Source: Rhodobacter sp. (lineage in GTDB: Bacteria > Pseudomonadota > Alphaproteobacteria > Rhodobacterales > Rhodobacteraceae). Taken from it: DNA of 64,000 bases. The position numbers were made by a program, and so were the translations under genes. Position 1 is the first letter of the stretch; the number at the start of each line of letters is the position of its first letter. Below are positions 45,636 through 54,559 of the stretch, piece after piece. The DNA lies in contig JAIYDJ010000079.1 in the NCBI GenBank assembly GCA_027487575.1, positions 1-64,000 on the forward strand, read 5' to 3'. The notes below the pieces were generated by a model. The model searched no databases. It was not told the DNA's origin and saw only the letters and a program-made list of their open reading frames with translations.

Positions 45636-46170
45636 CCTGACGCTTCTCGGCATCTGCGGCGCGTTGCGTGCCGCCTCGACCAACCGTCTGCTTCTGGCCG
45701 AGGCGGCGCGCGCCTTCGGTCCCGCGCGTTTTGTCGAAGGAAACCTTCGCCTGCCGCTTTACGACGAAGACCTTGAAATCGAACAAGGAATACCGGCCAA
45801 GGTGCAAACGCTCGCCGATCAGATCAGGGCGGCCGACGCGATCATCATTGCGACGCCCGAATACAACAAGGCGCTGCCGGGTGTGCTGAAGAACGCGCTT
45901 GACTGGGTCAGCCGCACCAAGGGCGGTCCATGGCGCGACAAACCGGCGGCGATCATCTCTGCCTCTGACGGGCGGGCGGGCGGCGAAAGGGCGCAGTTTT
46001 CGCTGCGCCTGTGCCTGAACCCGTTCCGCGCCCGCGTCCTGCCCGGACCCGAGGTGATGGTGGCGCACAGCCGACAGGCATTCGACGACGCGGGGCGGCT
46101 GAAGGACCCGATGACCGTCAAGGTTCTGGGTGAACTGATGGCGCAACTGCGGGCTCTTGCGGAACGCTAA
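45628..46170 (+). CDS. NADPH-dependent FMN reductase family protein
   Basis: 180 residues, flavodoxin-like fold. GALRAASTNR is the FMN phosphate loop, and ATPEYNKALPGVLKNALDWVSR is the family signature. Probably a quinone, azo or chromate-type reductase using FMN and NADPH. Eight bases overlap with the GNAT gene upstream; convergent 4-base overlap with rsmD. Confidence 0.91.
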   Translation: MPDLTLLGICGALRAASTNRLLLAEAARAFGPARFVEGNLRLPLYDEDLEIEQGIPAKVQTLADQIRAADAIIIATPEYNKALPGVLKNALDWVSRTKGGPWRDKPAAIISASDGRAGGERAQFSLRLCLNPFRARVLPGPEVMVAHSRQAFDDAGRLKDPMTVKVLGELMAQLRALAER

Positions 46171-46730
46171 GGTGCAACCTGCAGGATCGTCACGACCGTG
46201 TCGCCATACTTGCGCTGATCCAGTTGAACGAAACCGGTCGGAGTTGCGGGCGCAACGCCTTCTTCCAGAACGCAGATCGCATCGGGCTTCAGCCAGCCAT
46301 CCGCGCGCGCCCCGACCAGCGCCGCAGCCCCCAGCCCCTTGCCATAGGGCGGATCGGCGAACACCAGGTCAAATCCCGCCCCGCGCACGGCACCCAACCG
46401 TGTCGCGTCGCGCCGGATCACATCGGTGCTGGCTTCGGCCCGCATCAACGCGATGTTGCGCCGCAGTATTCCCAATGCGACCGGCCCGTCATCGACAAAG
46501 CACACCCGCGCGGCCCCGCGCGACAGCGCCTCCAGTCCCAGCGCGCCGGTGCCCGCAAAAAGGTCCAGCACCTGCGCGCCGGTCACCGGATCGCCGTATC
46601 CGCCGTTGATCAGCAGATTGAAGATGGCCTCGCGCACACGGTCGGACGTGGGCCGCAGATGCGCCGTCGCATCGCCTGCGCCGACCGCCGCGAGTGTCAA
46701 GCCGCGTGACCGTCCGCCGATGATCCGCAT
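46167..46730 (-). CDS. rsmD: 16S rRNA (guanine966-N2)-methyltransferase
   Basis: 187 residues. Begins MRIIGGRSRGL and has RPTSDRVREAIFN, DLFAGTGALGLEALSRGA (SAM loop) and the catalytic DPPYG in FADPPYGKGLG. Methylates G966 of 16S rRNA in the assembled 30S. Starts right after the stop of the upstream flavoprotein gene. Confidence 0.96.
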   Translation of the reverse strand: MRIIGGRSRGLTLAAVGAGDATAHLRPTSDRVREAIFNLLINGGYGDPVTGAQVLDLFAGTGALGLEALSRGAARVCFVDDGPVALGILRRNIALMRAEASTDVIRRDATRLGAVRGAGFDLVFADPPYGKGLGAAALVGARADGWLKPDAICVLEEGVAPATPTGFVQLDQRKYGDTVVTILQVAP

Positions 46731-47933
46731 TCACGCCAACAGGGATTTCAGCGGCGTTGCCGGGTCGGCAATCGCCCGTGGGTCTGCCGAACGCCCCGCT
46801 TCGATCAGCCGCTTGCCCACCATGTAGGCGCGGGAGTCGTTCATCGCGTCCACCGCCAGAAGCGTCGATCCCTTGAAGTACCAGTACGACACCGCGTCGC
46901 CTTCTGGCCCGCGCGTGACAACCCTGTCATACCCGCTGTTCAGTCCGGCAATCTGCAGCTTGCAGTCGTATTGATCCGACCAGAACCACGCCTTTGCGGC
47001 ATAGGGCTGCGCGGCCCCCAGAATGTTGTCCGCCACCGCCTCGGCCATGTCGATCGCGTTGCCGACCGATTCCAGCCGCAACCGGCCTTCGCCGTGGGGA
47101 AACGAGGCGCAATCCCCTGCCGCCCAGATGCGGGGGTCCGACGTGCACCCCATCGCGTCGGTCCGGATGCCGTTGTCGATCTGCAGTCCCGCTGCCTCGG
47201 CCAGCGCCGTGGCCGGAACCACGCCCACCCCGGCGACCACGAAATCCGCGGGCAGGTCGCGCCCGTCCACCAGCCGCACGGCGGTGACGCGAAGGTCGCC
47301 CACCAACCGCTCCACCGCGGTGGATTCGAGGATCGAAACGCCATGTGCCTGATGCAACGCCCTGAAATAGTCGGATGTTTCCGGTGCTGCCACCCGTTGC
47401 AGGATGCGGGGGGCCAATTCCACCACCGTCACATCCAGCCCCAGCTTTGCCGCCACCGCCGCCGCCTCCAGCCCGATGTATCCGCCGCCGATGATGACCA
47501 CCCGACGCCCCGGCCGGAATTCGGCCTGCATCGCATCCACATCGGCAAGCGTGCGCACCGTATGAACCCCCGCCAGATGCCCGCCGACAGCTGTGGGCAG
47601 ACGGCGCGGCACGGCCCCGGTCGTCAGCGCAAGCTGGTCATAGGGCAAAGGCGTGTCCCCCACCGTCACGGTCTGCGCCTGCCGGTCGATGGCGGCCACC
47701 GGCTGCCCCAGCCGCAGGTCGATGTTCTGATCGCCGTAGAACTCTGCCGACCGCAGCCAGAGCCGTTCGGCCGTCATCTCGCCCAGCAGATAGCCTTTCG
47801 ACAGAGGCGGGCGCTGATAGGGCGGCGCGGTTTCTTCGCCGACAAGGGTGATCGCGCCGTCAAATCCCTGCCCGCGCAACCGCGCCACAAGCGCCGCCCC
47901 GGCCTGCCCCGCCCCGATCACCACAACCCGCAT
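46731..47933 (-). CDS. FAD-dependent ferredoxin/rubredoxin reductase-like protein
   Basis: 400 residues. GAGQAGAALV is the FAD loop, PPYQRPPLSKGYL the family mark, VVIIGGGYIGLEAAAVAAKLG the NAD(P) loop, and IWAAGDCASFPH the second FAD contact. The C-terminal reductase domain (WFWSDQYDCKLQIAGL) is that of ferredoxin reductases serving oxygenases and P450s (ThcD/BphA4 class). No oxygenase lies near, so the electron partner is unknown. Probably co-transcribed with rsmD. Confidence 0.9.
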   Translation of the reverse strand: MRVVVIGAGQAGAALVARLRGQGFDGAITLVGEETAPPYQRPPLSKGYLLGEMTAERLWLRSAEFYGDQNIDLRLGQPVAAIDRQAQTVTVGDTPLPYDQLALTTGAVPRRLPTAVGGHLAGVHTVRTLADVDAMQAEFRPGRRVVIIGGGYIGLEAAAVAAKLGLDVTVVELAPRILQRVAAPETSDYFRALHQAHGVSILESTAVERLVGDLRVTAVRLVDGRDLPADFVVAGVGVVPATALAEAAGLQIDNGIRTDAMGCTSDPRIWAAGDCASFPHGEGRLRLESVGNAIDMAEAVADNILGAAQPYAAKAWFWSDQYDCKLQIAGLNSGYDRVVTRGPEGDAVSYWYFKGSTLLAVDAMNDSRAYMVGKRLIEAGRSADPRAIADPATPLKSLLA

Positions 47934-48010
47934 GCCCGTTTCCTCTGGCCGTCCTTGGCGCAGACCCTATAATCCCGCAGGCAACGAACGCAACGCGAGA
48001 GGGACATTCC

Positions 48011-48499
48011 ATGACGATTTCCGAAGGGGGCAAATTGCCCGACGCAACCCTGCTGCACATGAGCGACGCGGGGCCGGGCGCGGTTCAGATCGGCGAAAAG
48101 CTGGCCGGACGCAAGGTCGTGATCTTTGGCCTGCCGGGGGCCTATACCGGCACCTGCACCTCGGCCCATGTGCCCAGCTTCATCCGCACGGCAGACAAGT
48201 TCGCGGCCAAGGGCGTGGACGAGATCATTTGCGTTTCGGTCAACGACCCCTTCGTGATGAAGGCCTGGGGAGAATCCACCGGCGCGGCGGCGGCGGGTAT
48301 CACCATGCTGGGTGACGCCGATGCCAGCTTTACCAAGGCGATCGGGCTTGCCTTCACCGCGCCGCCGGTGGGTTTCTTCGACCGGTCCAAGCGCTATGCG
48401 CTTTATGCCGAGGATGGCGTGGTCAAGGTGCTGCACGTCGAGGAAAGCCCCGGCGTCTGCGAAGCATCGGGCGGCGAGTCGTTGCTGGCGGCGATCTGA
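48011..48499 (+). CDS. Peroxiredoxin, Prx5 type
   Basis: 162 residues, the redoxin fold. The peroxidatic Cys is Cys49 in PGAYTGTCTSAHVPSF, the Prx5-family signature. A second Cys near the C-terminus (GVCEASGG) may resolve it. Reduces hydrogen and alkyl peroxides with glutathione or thioredoxin in the cytoplasm. GAGAGGGAC precedes the ATG. No stress promoter of the GGAAC/GTT type is visible upstream. Confidence 0.95.
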   Translation: MTISEGGKLPDATLLHMSDAGPGAVQIGEKLAGRKVVIFGLPGAYTGTCTSAHVPSFIRTADKFAAKGVDEIICVSVNDPFVMKAWGESTGAAAAGITMLGDADASFTKAIGLAFTAPPVGFFDRSKRYALYAEDGVVKVLHVEESPGVCEASGGESLLAAI

Positions 48500-48508
48500 C
48501 GGCCGGGT

Positions 48509-48799
48509 TCAGCCCTTGGCCAGCAGGTCCATCTTGCTGGCCAGCTTCACATCAAGCTCTGACAACCCGCCCGCATCGTGGGTCGTCAGGGTCACCGTCA
48601 CCCGTTTGTAGACATTCGACCATTCCGGGTGGTGGTTCCACTTTTCGGCCCAAAGCGCGGCGCGCGTCATGAAACCGAACGCCTCGACGAAGTTGGCAAA
48701 GGTATAGGTCTTGACGATGGCATCGCGCCCGCCTTCGTCGGCCCAGCCACTGGCATAAAGCGGGGTAAGCTGTGATCGGTCCTGCAGTCGTTCGGTCAT
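48509..48799 (-). CDS. phhB: 4a-Hydroxytetrahydrobiopterin dehydratase
   Basis: 96 residues, full length for pterin-4a-carbinolamine dehydratase. The active-site motif HHPEWSN and the later [11 protein letters not shown] match the family. It recycles pterin cofactor for phenylalanine hydroxylase, or serves molybdopterin-related metabolism, since phhA is not nearby. It starts one base after the stop of the FemAB-like gene. Confidence 0.95.
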   Translation of the reverse strand: MTERLQDRSQLTPLYASGWADEGGRDAIVKTYTFANFVEAFGFMTRAALWAEKWNHHPEWSNVYKRVTVTLTTHDAGGLSELDVKLASKMDLLAKG

Positions 48800-48800
48800 C

Positions 48801-50003
48801 TCAATCCTCGCTTTGCACCCGGCGGAACGGCCCGTAAGCCGTCAACACCTCGATCTCGTGATCCACTGCCCGCCGCTCTCCTTCCAGATAGCGCGCGACA
48901 GCGTTGCGAAAAGCGGGGTCCGCGATCCAGTGCAGCGAATGGACGGGAACCGGCAGATAGCCGCGCGCCAGTTTGTGTTCGCCCTGCGCCCCCGCCTCGA
49001 CCCGCGCCATGCGTCTTGCGATGGCAAAATCGATGGCCTGATAGTAGCAGAGTTCGAAATGCAGGCAGGGGTGATCCTCGACGCAGCCCCAGTACCGCCC
49101 GAACAGGGTATCCCGCCCGATGAAGTTCAGCGCCCCTGCCACCGGCCTTGTGCCGTCAAACGCCATCACCAGCAGCATGTCGTCGCGCAAGGTGGCCTGC
49201 GCTTCGTTGAAGAAGCGGCGGGTCAGATAGGGCGTGCCCCATTTGCGGCTGCCGGTGTCCTGATAGAAGGCCCAGAACGCATCCCAATGTGCAGGCTCGA
49301 TCTGATCGCCCGTCAGCGACCGGATCGTCAGACCGGCAGCGCGGGCGGTTTCGCGTTCCTTGCGGATCATCTTGCGCTTGCGGCTGGACAGATCGGCAAG
49401 GAAATCATCGAACGTTGCATAGCCACGGTTTTCCCAGTGGAATTGCTGGGTCACGCGGTGCAGCAGGTCATGGGTGTCGGCCAGCGCCTCTGCCTCGTCC
49501 GCCGTGCAAAAGGTGATGTGCAGCGACGACAGCCGGTTCTGCGCGGCAATCTCGATGGCGCCCTGCAGCAGCGTGTCGCGCAATCCCGCGTCACACAGAA
49601 AGCGGCGGCCGGTGGCCGGGGTGAAGGGCACGGCGACCTGCAGCTTGGGGTAGTACCGCCCGCCCGCCCGGTTCAGCGCATCGGCCCAGCCGTGATCGAA
49701 GATGTATTCGCCCTGACTGTGCGACTTGGCATACATCGGCAAGGCCCCGACGATCCGGCCATCCTGCCGAAGGATCAGCGGCTTGGTCTGCCAACCCGAC
49801 CCCGTACCGGTCGAATGCGAGCGGTCCAGGGCCGACAGGAACCGGTGCGTGGTGAAGGGGTCCACGGCGCGGCCTTCGGCCGCCTCGGGACACGCGACCG
49901 CGTCCCACTCGGCAGCGGGCAGTTCGGTCATGCTGTCGTGCAGGGTCAGGGTGTCGGGCATGACCGTCGTTTCTGATTGCGGGGTCTCGGGGATTTCACC
50001 CAT
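48801..50003 (-). CDS. GNAT/FemAB-like peptidoglycan-biosynthesis family protein (DUF482)
   Basis: 400 residues of the COG3146 family. [39 protein letters not shown] and [13 protein letters not shown] are characteristic. It is a double GNAT fold related to FemAB aminoacyl transferases, but its substrate has not, to my knowledge, been established. Alternative ATG at about residue 15. Upstream of phhB in one transcription unit. Confidence 0.88.
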   Translation of the reverse strand: MGEIPETPQSETTVMPDTLTLHDSMTELPAAEWDAVACPEAAEGRAVDPFTTHRFLSALDRSHSTGTGSGWQTKPLILRQDGRIVGALPMYAKSHSQGEYIFDHGWADALNRAGGRYYPKLQVAVPFTPATGRRFLCDAGLRDTLLQGAIEIAAQNRLSSLHITFCTADEAEALADTHDLLHRVTQQFHWENRGYATFDDFLADLSSRKRKMIRKERETARAAGLTIRSLTGDQIEPAHWDAFWAFYQDTGSRKWGTPYLTRRFFNEAQATLRDDMLLVMAFDGTRPVAGALNFIGRDTLFGRYWGCVEDHPCLHFELCYYQAIDFAIARRMARVEAGAQGEHKLARGYLPVPVHSLHWIADPAFRNAVARYLEGERRAVDHEIEVLTAYGPFRRVQSED

Positions 50004-50052
50004 GGCACCCTATATGGCGTCTGACCGTCAGGTGGTCCGCACAAGGCACCCG

Positions 50053-50823
50053 TCAAGTCGAAAGGGGGGCGGCATAGCCTTCGAAGGTGATGTTCCGGGC
50101 GATCCTGCGCGCGGTTGCCTCGGATTGCGGCGACCGGATTGTCCAGCACAGCACGGCGGCCCCCTGAGCCGCCAGTTCCGCCACGCGCGGCCGGGTCAGA
50201 TCGGCGGCTTCATGGCTGATGAAGCTGGACTGCGTGGCGTCGTAATCCGGAATGTCGCGCAGACGGAGGCAAGTCGCGGCATCGGCGGGTTGCCAGTCGG
50301 CAGGGTCGAAAGCGCAGGTCGTCAGGCCGCGCGGCACGTGCGGGGCCTCGCGCGCCATGATGGCCATGCTGTGCGGATTGAACGACATCAGCGCGACGGG
50401 GCCATCGTAGCCCTTCAGCGCGCGGATCGTGGCCGCCTCAAGTCGCCCGTCGGTCGGTGCAAGGCGCAGCGACTGGTCCTTGACCTCGATCAGCAGTGGC
50501 ACCCGCCCCGCGATCTCTGACAGCACCTCGGCCAATGTCGGGATCGCGTCATCGCTGCCGGTCAGCCCGATGCGGCCCAGATCGGCGGCGGTCCGGCTGT
50601 TCAGCGCGCCGGTCTGATCGGTCAGCCGGTCCAATGTTTCGTCGTGAAACACCATAGCCACATCGTCCGACGACAGTTGCAGGTCAATCTCGATGCCGTA
50701 ACCCGCCGCCACTGCCGCCCGGATGGCCGACAGCGAATTCTCGATCCGGCCGGTGGCGCGGTCGTGATATCCACGATGCGCGATAGGCGTGGTCAGAAAG
50801 GCCGGCGGCAACGGCGCGCGCAT
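50053..50823 (-). CDS. Glycerophosphodiester phosphodiesterase
   Basis: 256 residues. IAHRGYHDRATGRIENS carries the catalytic His and Arg, GIEIDLQLSSDD the metal-binding Glu/Asp, and HDETLDRLT the second His. Hydrolyses glycerophosphodiesters to glycerol-3-phosphate and alcohol. No signal peptide, so cytoplasmic (UgpQ type). The ATG overlaps the RidA stop by one base (TGATG). An open frame runs upstream but over ridA. Confidence 0.93.
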   Translation of the reverse strand: MRAPLPPAFLTTPIAHRGYHDRATGRIENSLSAIRAAVAAGYGIEIDLQLSSDDVAMVFHDETLDRLTDQTGALNSRTAADLGRIGLTGSDDAIPTLAEVLSEIAGRVPLLIEVKDQSLRLAPTDGRLEAATIRALKGYDGPVALMSFNPHSMAIMAREAPHVPRGLTTCAFDPADWQPADAATCLRLRDIPDYDATQSSFISHEAADLTRPRVAELAAQGAAVLCWTIRSPQSEATARRIARNITFEGYAAPLST

Positions 50824-51281
50824 CAGCGGATCTCGAACAGGGCTTCGATCTCGACGGCGACGCCCAGCGGCAGCGATGTGGCCGAGATGGCCGAACGCGC
50901 ATGACGCCCCGCATCGCCCAGAACGGCGACCATCAGGTCCGACGCGCCGTTGATGACCTTGGGCTGATCGGTGAACTCGGGCGTCGAATTGACGAACCCG
51001 ACCAGCTTGACCGCGCGGACCACCCGGCTCCAGTCGCCACCGACTGCCGCGCTGAGCTGCGCAAGGATCGAAATCGCGCAGGACCGCGCCGCATCCGCCC
51101 CCTGTTCGATGGACAGGTCCGCCCCAAGCCGGCCCCGTGTCAGTCCGGCGGGCGTCTGGCTGATCTGACCGGAGATATAGACATGGGACCCGGTCAAAAC
51201 GAAGGGAACATAGTTTGCGGCGGGGGCCGGAGCCTGCGGCAGAACGATGCCAAGTTCGGTCAGGCGGGCGTCGATGGACAT
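50823..51281 (-). CDS. RidA family protein
   Basis: 152 residues. VYISGQISQTP and the ending HARSAISATSLPLGVAVEIEALFE carry the conserved Arg and Glu of the enamine/imine deaminase site. The length is that of the longer RidA-2-like clade with an N-terminal lead (RLTELGIVLPQAPAPAANY). Removes reactive enamines from PLP enzymes. Coupled to the phosphodiesterase downstream. Confidence 0.92.
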   Translation of the reverse strand: MSIDARLTELGIVLPQAPAPAANYVPFVLTGSHVYISGQISQTPAGLTRGRLGADLSIEQGADAARSCAISILAQLSAAVGGDWSRVVRAVKLVGFVNSTPEFTDQPKVINGASDLMVAVLGDAGRHARSAISATSLPLGVAVEIEALFEIR

Positions 51282-51396
51282 GCGGCAACCTCTGTTTTTG
51301 ATGCGGAGACGCTAGCCCGGCCTGTCCGTCAGGGCAAGTCCGGGCTGGCGGCAAAGACAACCCTGCCCGAGTGTTTGCGGATTGTCGCGGGTCCGG

Positions 51397-51421
51397 GGAA
51401 CCAAACCCGACGCGCGGCGTT
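51397..51421 (+). promoter_or_regulatory. Candidate EcfG (general stress) promoter
   Basis: GGAAC (51397-51401), 17 bases, GTT (51419-51421), the core of alphaproteobacterial EcfG promoters. It points to the small membrane protein at 51584, leaving an untranslated leader of about 155 bases. It sits in the 302-base gap 51282-51583, which otherwise holds a short inverted repeat TTCAGA/TCTGAA near 51475-51490 and no gene. Confidence 0.6.
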
Positions 51422-51583
51422 ATGCGATGTGGTTCGGACGGTTTCCATCACGGTCGCAGGCTTTGGTCACCTTCAGAATTAGTCTGAACAGACCGGTGTC
51501 GCGCGGGGTGCTGGGTTTCTGCGTCGGCCCCGTTCGTGACGCGGCGAGGTGCCGTGGCAGAACATCGGAATGGGAATGAATGG

Positions 51584-51775
51584 ATGTCGTTGGTCAATCT
51601 TGTTGTGACACTGATCGTGGTCGGTGTGTTGTTGTGGCTGGTGAACACCTACATCCCGATGGATCGCAAGATCAAATCCATCCTCAATGTGGTCGTGGTG
51701 ATCTTCGTCATCCTGTGGATCTTGAACGGGACCGGTCTGCTGGGCGGCCTGAACTCCGTCCAGATCGGCGGCTGA
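51584..51775 (+). CDS. Small two-segment membrane protein (Thivi_2564 family)
   Basis: 63 residues, almost wholly hydrophobic. LVNLVVTLIVVGVLLWLVNTYIPM, then a short basic loop with DRKIKSILN, then VVVVIFVILWIL. This is the pattern that I recall as the Thivi_2564 membrane family, of unknown function. GGGAATGA precedes the ATG at 51584. A candidate EcfG promoter lies 163 bases upstream, and mlaE begins nine bases after the stop, so stress may drive the Mla operon too. Confidence 0.78.
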   Translation: MSLVNLVVTLIVVGVLLWLVNTYIPMDRKIKSILNVVVVIFVILWILNGTGLLGGLNSVQIGG

Positions 51776-51784
51776 GATCCGGCC

Positions 51785-52873
51785 TTGACGAGCGCCCCCG
51801 ATGCCCTGACGGGGCCGGTCACATTGGCCAACCTGACCGAGAAGCGGTCCTTTCTTGACGCGATGGGCGCTGTGAACGCTCTGGATCTGTCAGGGGTCAC
51901 GGAACTGGACACCGCCGGCGCATGGCTGATCGTCTCGCATCAGGCGCAGGCCAAGTCTGCGGGAAGGCCGTTCACGGTGCAGGGTGCCAGCCCGGCGCAG
52001 GCGCTGCTTCTGGATACCGTGACGGCGGCGCTGGCACCGGCGCCGCCCCGTGTCAGGCGCCCCCCGCAACACCGTGCGGGCGACGAACTGGTGGCCATCG
52101 GTGCCGGGGTCAGCACCTTCTCGGGCAACATCGGGGCCAGTCTGGGATTTCTGGGGCTTGTCATCGCCAAGCTGATCGGCACGATCCTGCGCCCGTCCCG
52201 ACTGCGGTTTACCGCGCTGGTACATCACATGCAGCAGGCCGGGCTGAACGCAGTTCCGATCGTCGCCCTGATGGGGTTTCTGATCGGGATCGTGCTGGCG
52301 TTTCAGGGCGCGTCGCAGTTGGAGCAGTTCGGAGCAGAGGTTTTCGTCGTCGATCTGATCGCGATTTCGATCCTGCGCGAACTGGGGGTTCTGCTGACGG
52401 CGATCATCGTCGCCGGGCGTTCGGCGTCGGCGTTCACCGCCTCCATCGGCTCGATGAAGATGCGCGAGGAAATCGACGCGATGCGCGTGCTGGGCCTGGA
52501 CCCGATCGAACTTCTGGTGGTGCCCCGCATTCTGGCGCTGGTGATCCTGCTGCCGGTCTTGGCCTTCGTGGCGGACATGGCCGGTCTGTTCGGCGGCGGG
52601 CTGATGGCATGGGTCGATCTGGGCATCTCTCCGGGGATGTTCCAGACCCAGCTTCTGGCCAATACCGATGTGTCCCACATGCTGGTCGGGCTGTCCAAGG
52701 CGCCGGTCTTCGCGGTGATCATCGGGGTGGTGGGCTGTCATCAGGGGATGCAGGTCAAGGGCAACACCGACTCGCTGGGCAGCCTGACGTCGCGGTCGGT
52801 GGTGGTTGCGATCTTCATGGTGATCGTGGTCGACGCGCTGTTTTCGATCTTCTTTGCGCTGTGGGGGGTCTGA
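51785..52873 (+). CDS. mlaE: MlaE permease with N-terminal STAS domain
   Basis: 362 residues starting at TTG 51785. The first about 90 residues are a STAS-like domain (ALDLSGVTELDTAGAWLIVS), which in E. coli is the separate protein MlaB. The rest is the MlaE permease (five membrane segments; ILRELGVLLTAIIVAGRSAS and AFTASIGSMKMREEIDAM). Part of the inner-membrane ABC complex that moves phospholipids with MlaC. Overlaps mlaF by one base. Fusion of MlaB to MlaE is known in other alphaproteobacteria. Confidence 0.93.
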   Translation: MTSAPDALTGPVTLANLTEKRSFLDAMGAVNALDLSGVTELDTAGAWLIVSHQAQAKSAGRPFTVQGASPAQALLLDTVTAALAPAPPRVRRPPQHRAGDELVAIGAGVSTFSGNIGASLGFLGLVIAKLIGTILRPSRLRFTALVHHMQQAGLNAVPIVALMGFLIGIVLAFQGASQLEQFGAEVFVVDLIAISILRELGVLLTAIIVAGRSASAFTASIGSMKMREEIDAMRVLGLDPIELLVVPRILALVILLPVLAFVADMAGLFGGGLMAWVDLGISPGMFQTQLLANTDVSHMLVGLSKAPVFAVIIGVVGCHQGMQVKGNTDSLGSLTSRSVVVAIFMVIVVDALFSIFFALWGV

Positions 52874-53649
52874 TGGACCGGGAAGCCGTGATTTCGGTGC
52901 GCGGACTGACCAACCGGTTCGGCAAGACGACGATCCATGAAGCGCTTGATCTGGACGTCTGGCGTGGCGAGGTGCTGGGCGTTGTCGGCGCGTCGGGCAG
53001 CGGCAAGTCGGTGCTTTTGCGCAGTATCGTCGGCTTGCAGCGGCCCGCGGCGGGTTCGGTCACCGTTCTGGGCACCGATCTGATGTCGGCATCGCCAGAC
53101 CAGCGCCATGCGGTCGAAAACCGGTGGGGCGTGATGTTTCAGGACGGCGCGCTGTTTTCATCGCTGACAGTGCGCGAGAATGTCGAGGCCCCGATGCGCG
53201 AAAAGCTGGCAATCGATGCCAAGACTCGCGTGGCGCTGGCCGATCTGCGCATCTCGATGGTGGGCCTGCCGAGCCGGGCGGGGGACCTTTATCCATCGGA
53301 ATTGTCTGGCGGGATGCGCAAACGCGCCGGTCTGGCCCGCGCGCTGTCGCTGGACCCGCAGATCGTGTTTCTGGACGAACCGACCGCGGGCCTTGATCCG
53401 ATCGGCGCGTCCGAATTCGACGCACTGATCCGCGCGATGCAGAAGGCCATGGGTCTGACGGTGTTTCTGGTGACCCACGATCTGGACACCCTGCATGCCA
53501 CCTGCGACCGGATCGCCGTGCTTGCTGACCGAAAGGTGAAGTTCACCGGCACGATGCACGAGATGCTGTCGGTTGATCATCCTTGGGTCCATGCCTACTT
53601 CCACGGACCCCGCGCACATGCCGCACAGCCCAAGATCGAGGCCACCTGA
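52873..53649 (+). CDS. mlaF: MlaF ABC transporter ATPase
   Basis: 258 residues. Walker A GASGSGKSV, the MCE-ATPase mark FQDGALFSSLTVRENV, signature LSGGMRKRAGLARAL, Walker B IVFLDEPTAGLDP and the H-loop THDLDTL. Powers the MlaFEDB complex. One-base overlaps at both ends with mlaE and mlaD mean tight coupling. Confidence 0.95.
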   Translation: MDREAVISVRGLTNRFGKTTIHEALDLDVWRGEVLGVVGASGSGKSVLLRSIVGLQRPAAGSVTVLGTDLMSASPDQRHAVENRWGVMFQDGALFSSLTVRENVEAPMREKLAIDAKTRVALADLRISMVGLPSRAGDLYPSELSGGMRKRAGLARALSLDPQIVFLDEPTAGLDPIGASEFDALIRAMQKAMGLTVFLVTHDLDTLHATCDRIAVLADRKVKFTGTMHEMLSVDHPWVHAYFHGPRAHAAQPKIEAT

Positions 53650-54554
53650 TGGAAACCCGCGCGCGATACATCCTTGTCGGGGCGTTTACGCTTCTCAGCC
53701 TCGTTGCGGCACTGGGGTTCATCCTGTGGCTTGCGAAGGTACAGATCGACCGGACCTTTGCCCAGTACGACATCCTGTTCGACAACGTGTCGGGACTGGG
53801 TCAGGGCAGCCCCGTCTATTACAACGGGATCGACGTGGGCGATGTGCTGAACATCGCGATGGATCTGGAAAACCCCACGCTGGTGCGGGTGCGGATCGAG
53901 ATCTATGCAAGCACGCCCGTCCGGATGGATACGATGGCCACGCTGGCCTCGCAGGGCGTGACCGGCGTGTCCTATGTGGCGCTGGAAGGTGGATCGCCCC
54001 AGTCGGAGCGGCTTGAGGTCATCCCGCCGAACATCGTGGCGGTCATCCCGTCGAAACCCTCTGTCGTGCAGGGGCTGATCACCGATGCGCCGGACCTTCT
54101 GGCCGAGGCGATTGCCCTGATGCGCGATATCCGGGGCTTCACGACCGAGGAAAACACCAAGGCCATCGCATCTATCCTGAAGAACGTCGAATCTGCGACA
54201 GCCCGGATCGACACCATGGCGACGCGCACCGAAACGGTGATGATCTCTGCCGAGGCGACGCTGGCCCGGCTTGATGCCGTGCTGATCGAAGCCAAAACCA
54301 CGTTCGAAAGCGGCAATTCCGTGATCGAACAGGACCTGCCCGCGCTTGTGGCCGATCTGAGGTCCGCCGCGCGCGACATCGGGCAGACGGCCGCCGGTCT
54401 GGAAGAATTCGCCCGCACCGGACTTCCCGCCTTCGGCGCACTGGCCAGCGAAGCGCGCGGCGTTGTGGCGGGCATCGGCGCGCTGGCCGAACGCATCGGC
54501 AACGATCCCGGACGCTTCCTTCTGGGCACACAGACCCCCGCGTACAGGAGATGA
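53649..54554 (+). CDS. mlaD: MlaD-like MCE-domain protein
   Basis: 301 residues. One N-terminal membrane anchor (about 8-28) and one MCE domain (FDNVSGLGQGSPVYYNGIDVG), then a long helical tail (about 150-290) of the kind that forms the hexameric periplasmic tunnel. Longer than E. coli MlaD (183), more like PqiB/YebT-type single-MCE proteins with tails. One-base overlap with mlaF. Confidence 0.94.
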   Translation: METRARYILVGAFTLLSLVAALGFILWLAKVQIDRTFAQYDILFDNVSGLGQGSPVYYNGIDVGDVLNIAMDLENPTLVRVRIEIYASTPVRMDTMATLASQGVTGVSYVALEGGSPQSERLEVIPPNIVAVIPSKPSVVQGLITDAPDLLAEAIALMRDIRGFTTEENTKAIASILKNVESATARIDTMATRTETVMISAEATLARLDAVLIEAKTTFESGNSVIEQDLPALVADLRSAARDIGQTAAGLEEFARTGLPAFGALASEARGVVAGIGALAERIGNDPGRFLLGTQTPAYRR

Positions 54555-54559
54555 CGAAC

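Noticed and set aside
50824-51360. Upstream extension of the glycerophosphodiesterase to 435 residues
   Set aside because: It runs through ridA in another frame; the HRGY motif lies directly after the ATG at 50823.
51424-51489. A 21-codon frame downstream of the stress promoter at 51397
   Set aside because: No Shine-Dalgarno, no hydrophobic or other pattern; probably leader RNA.
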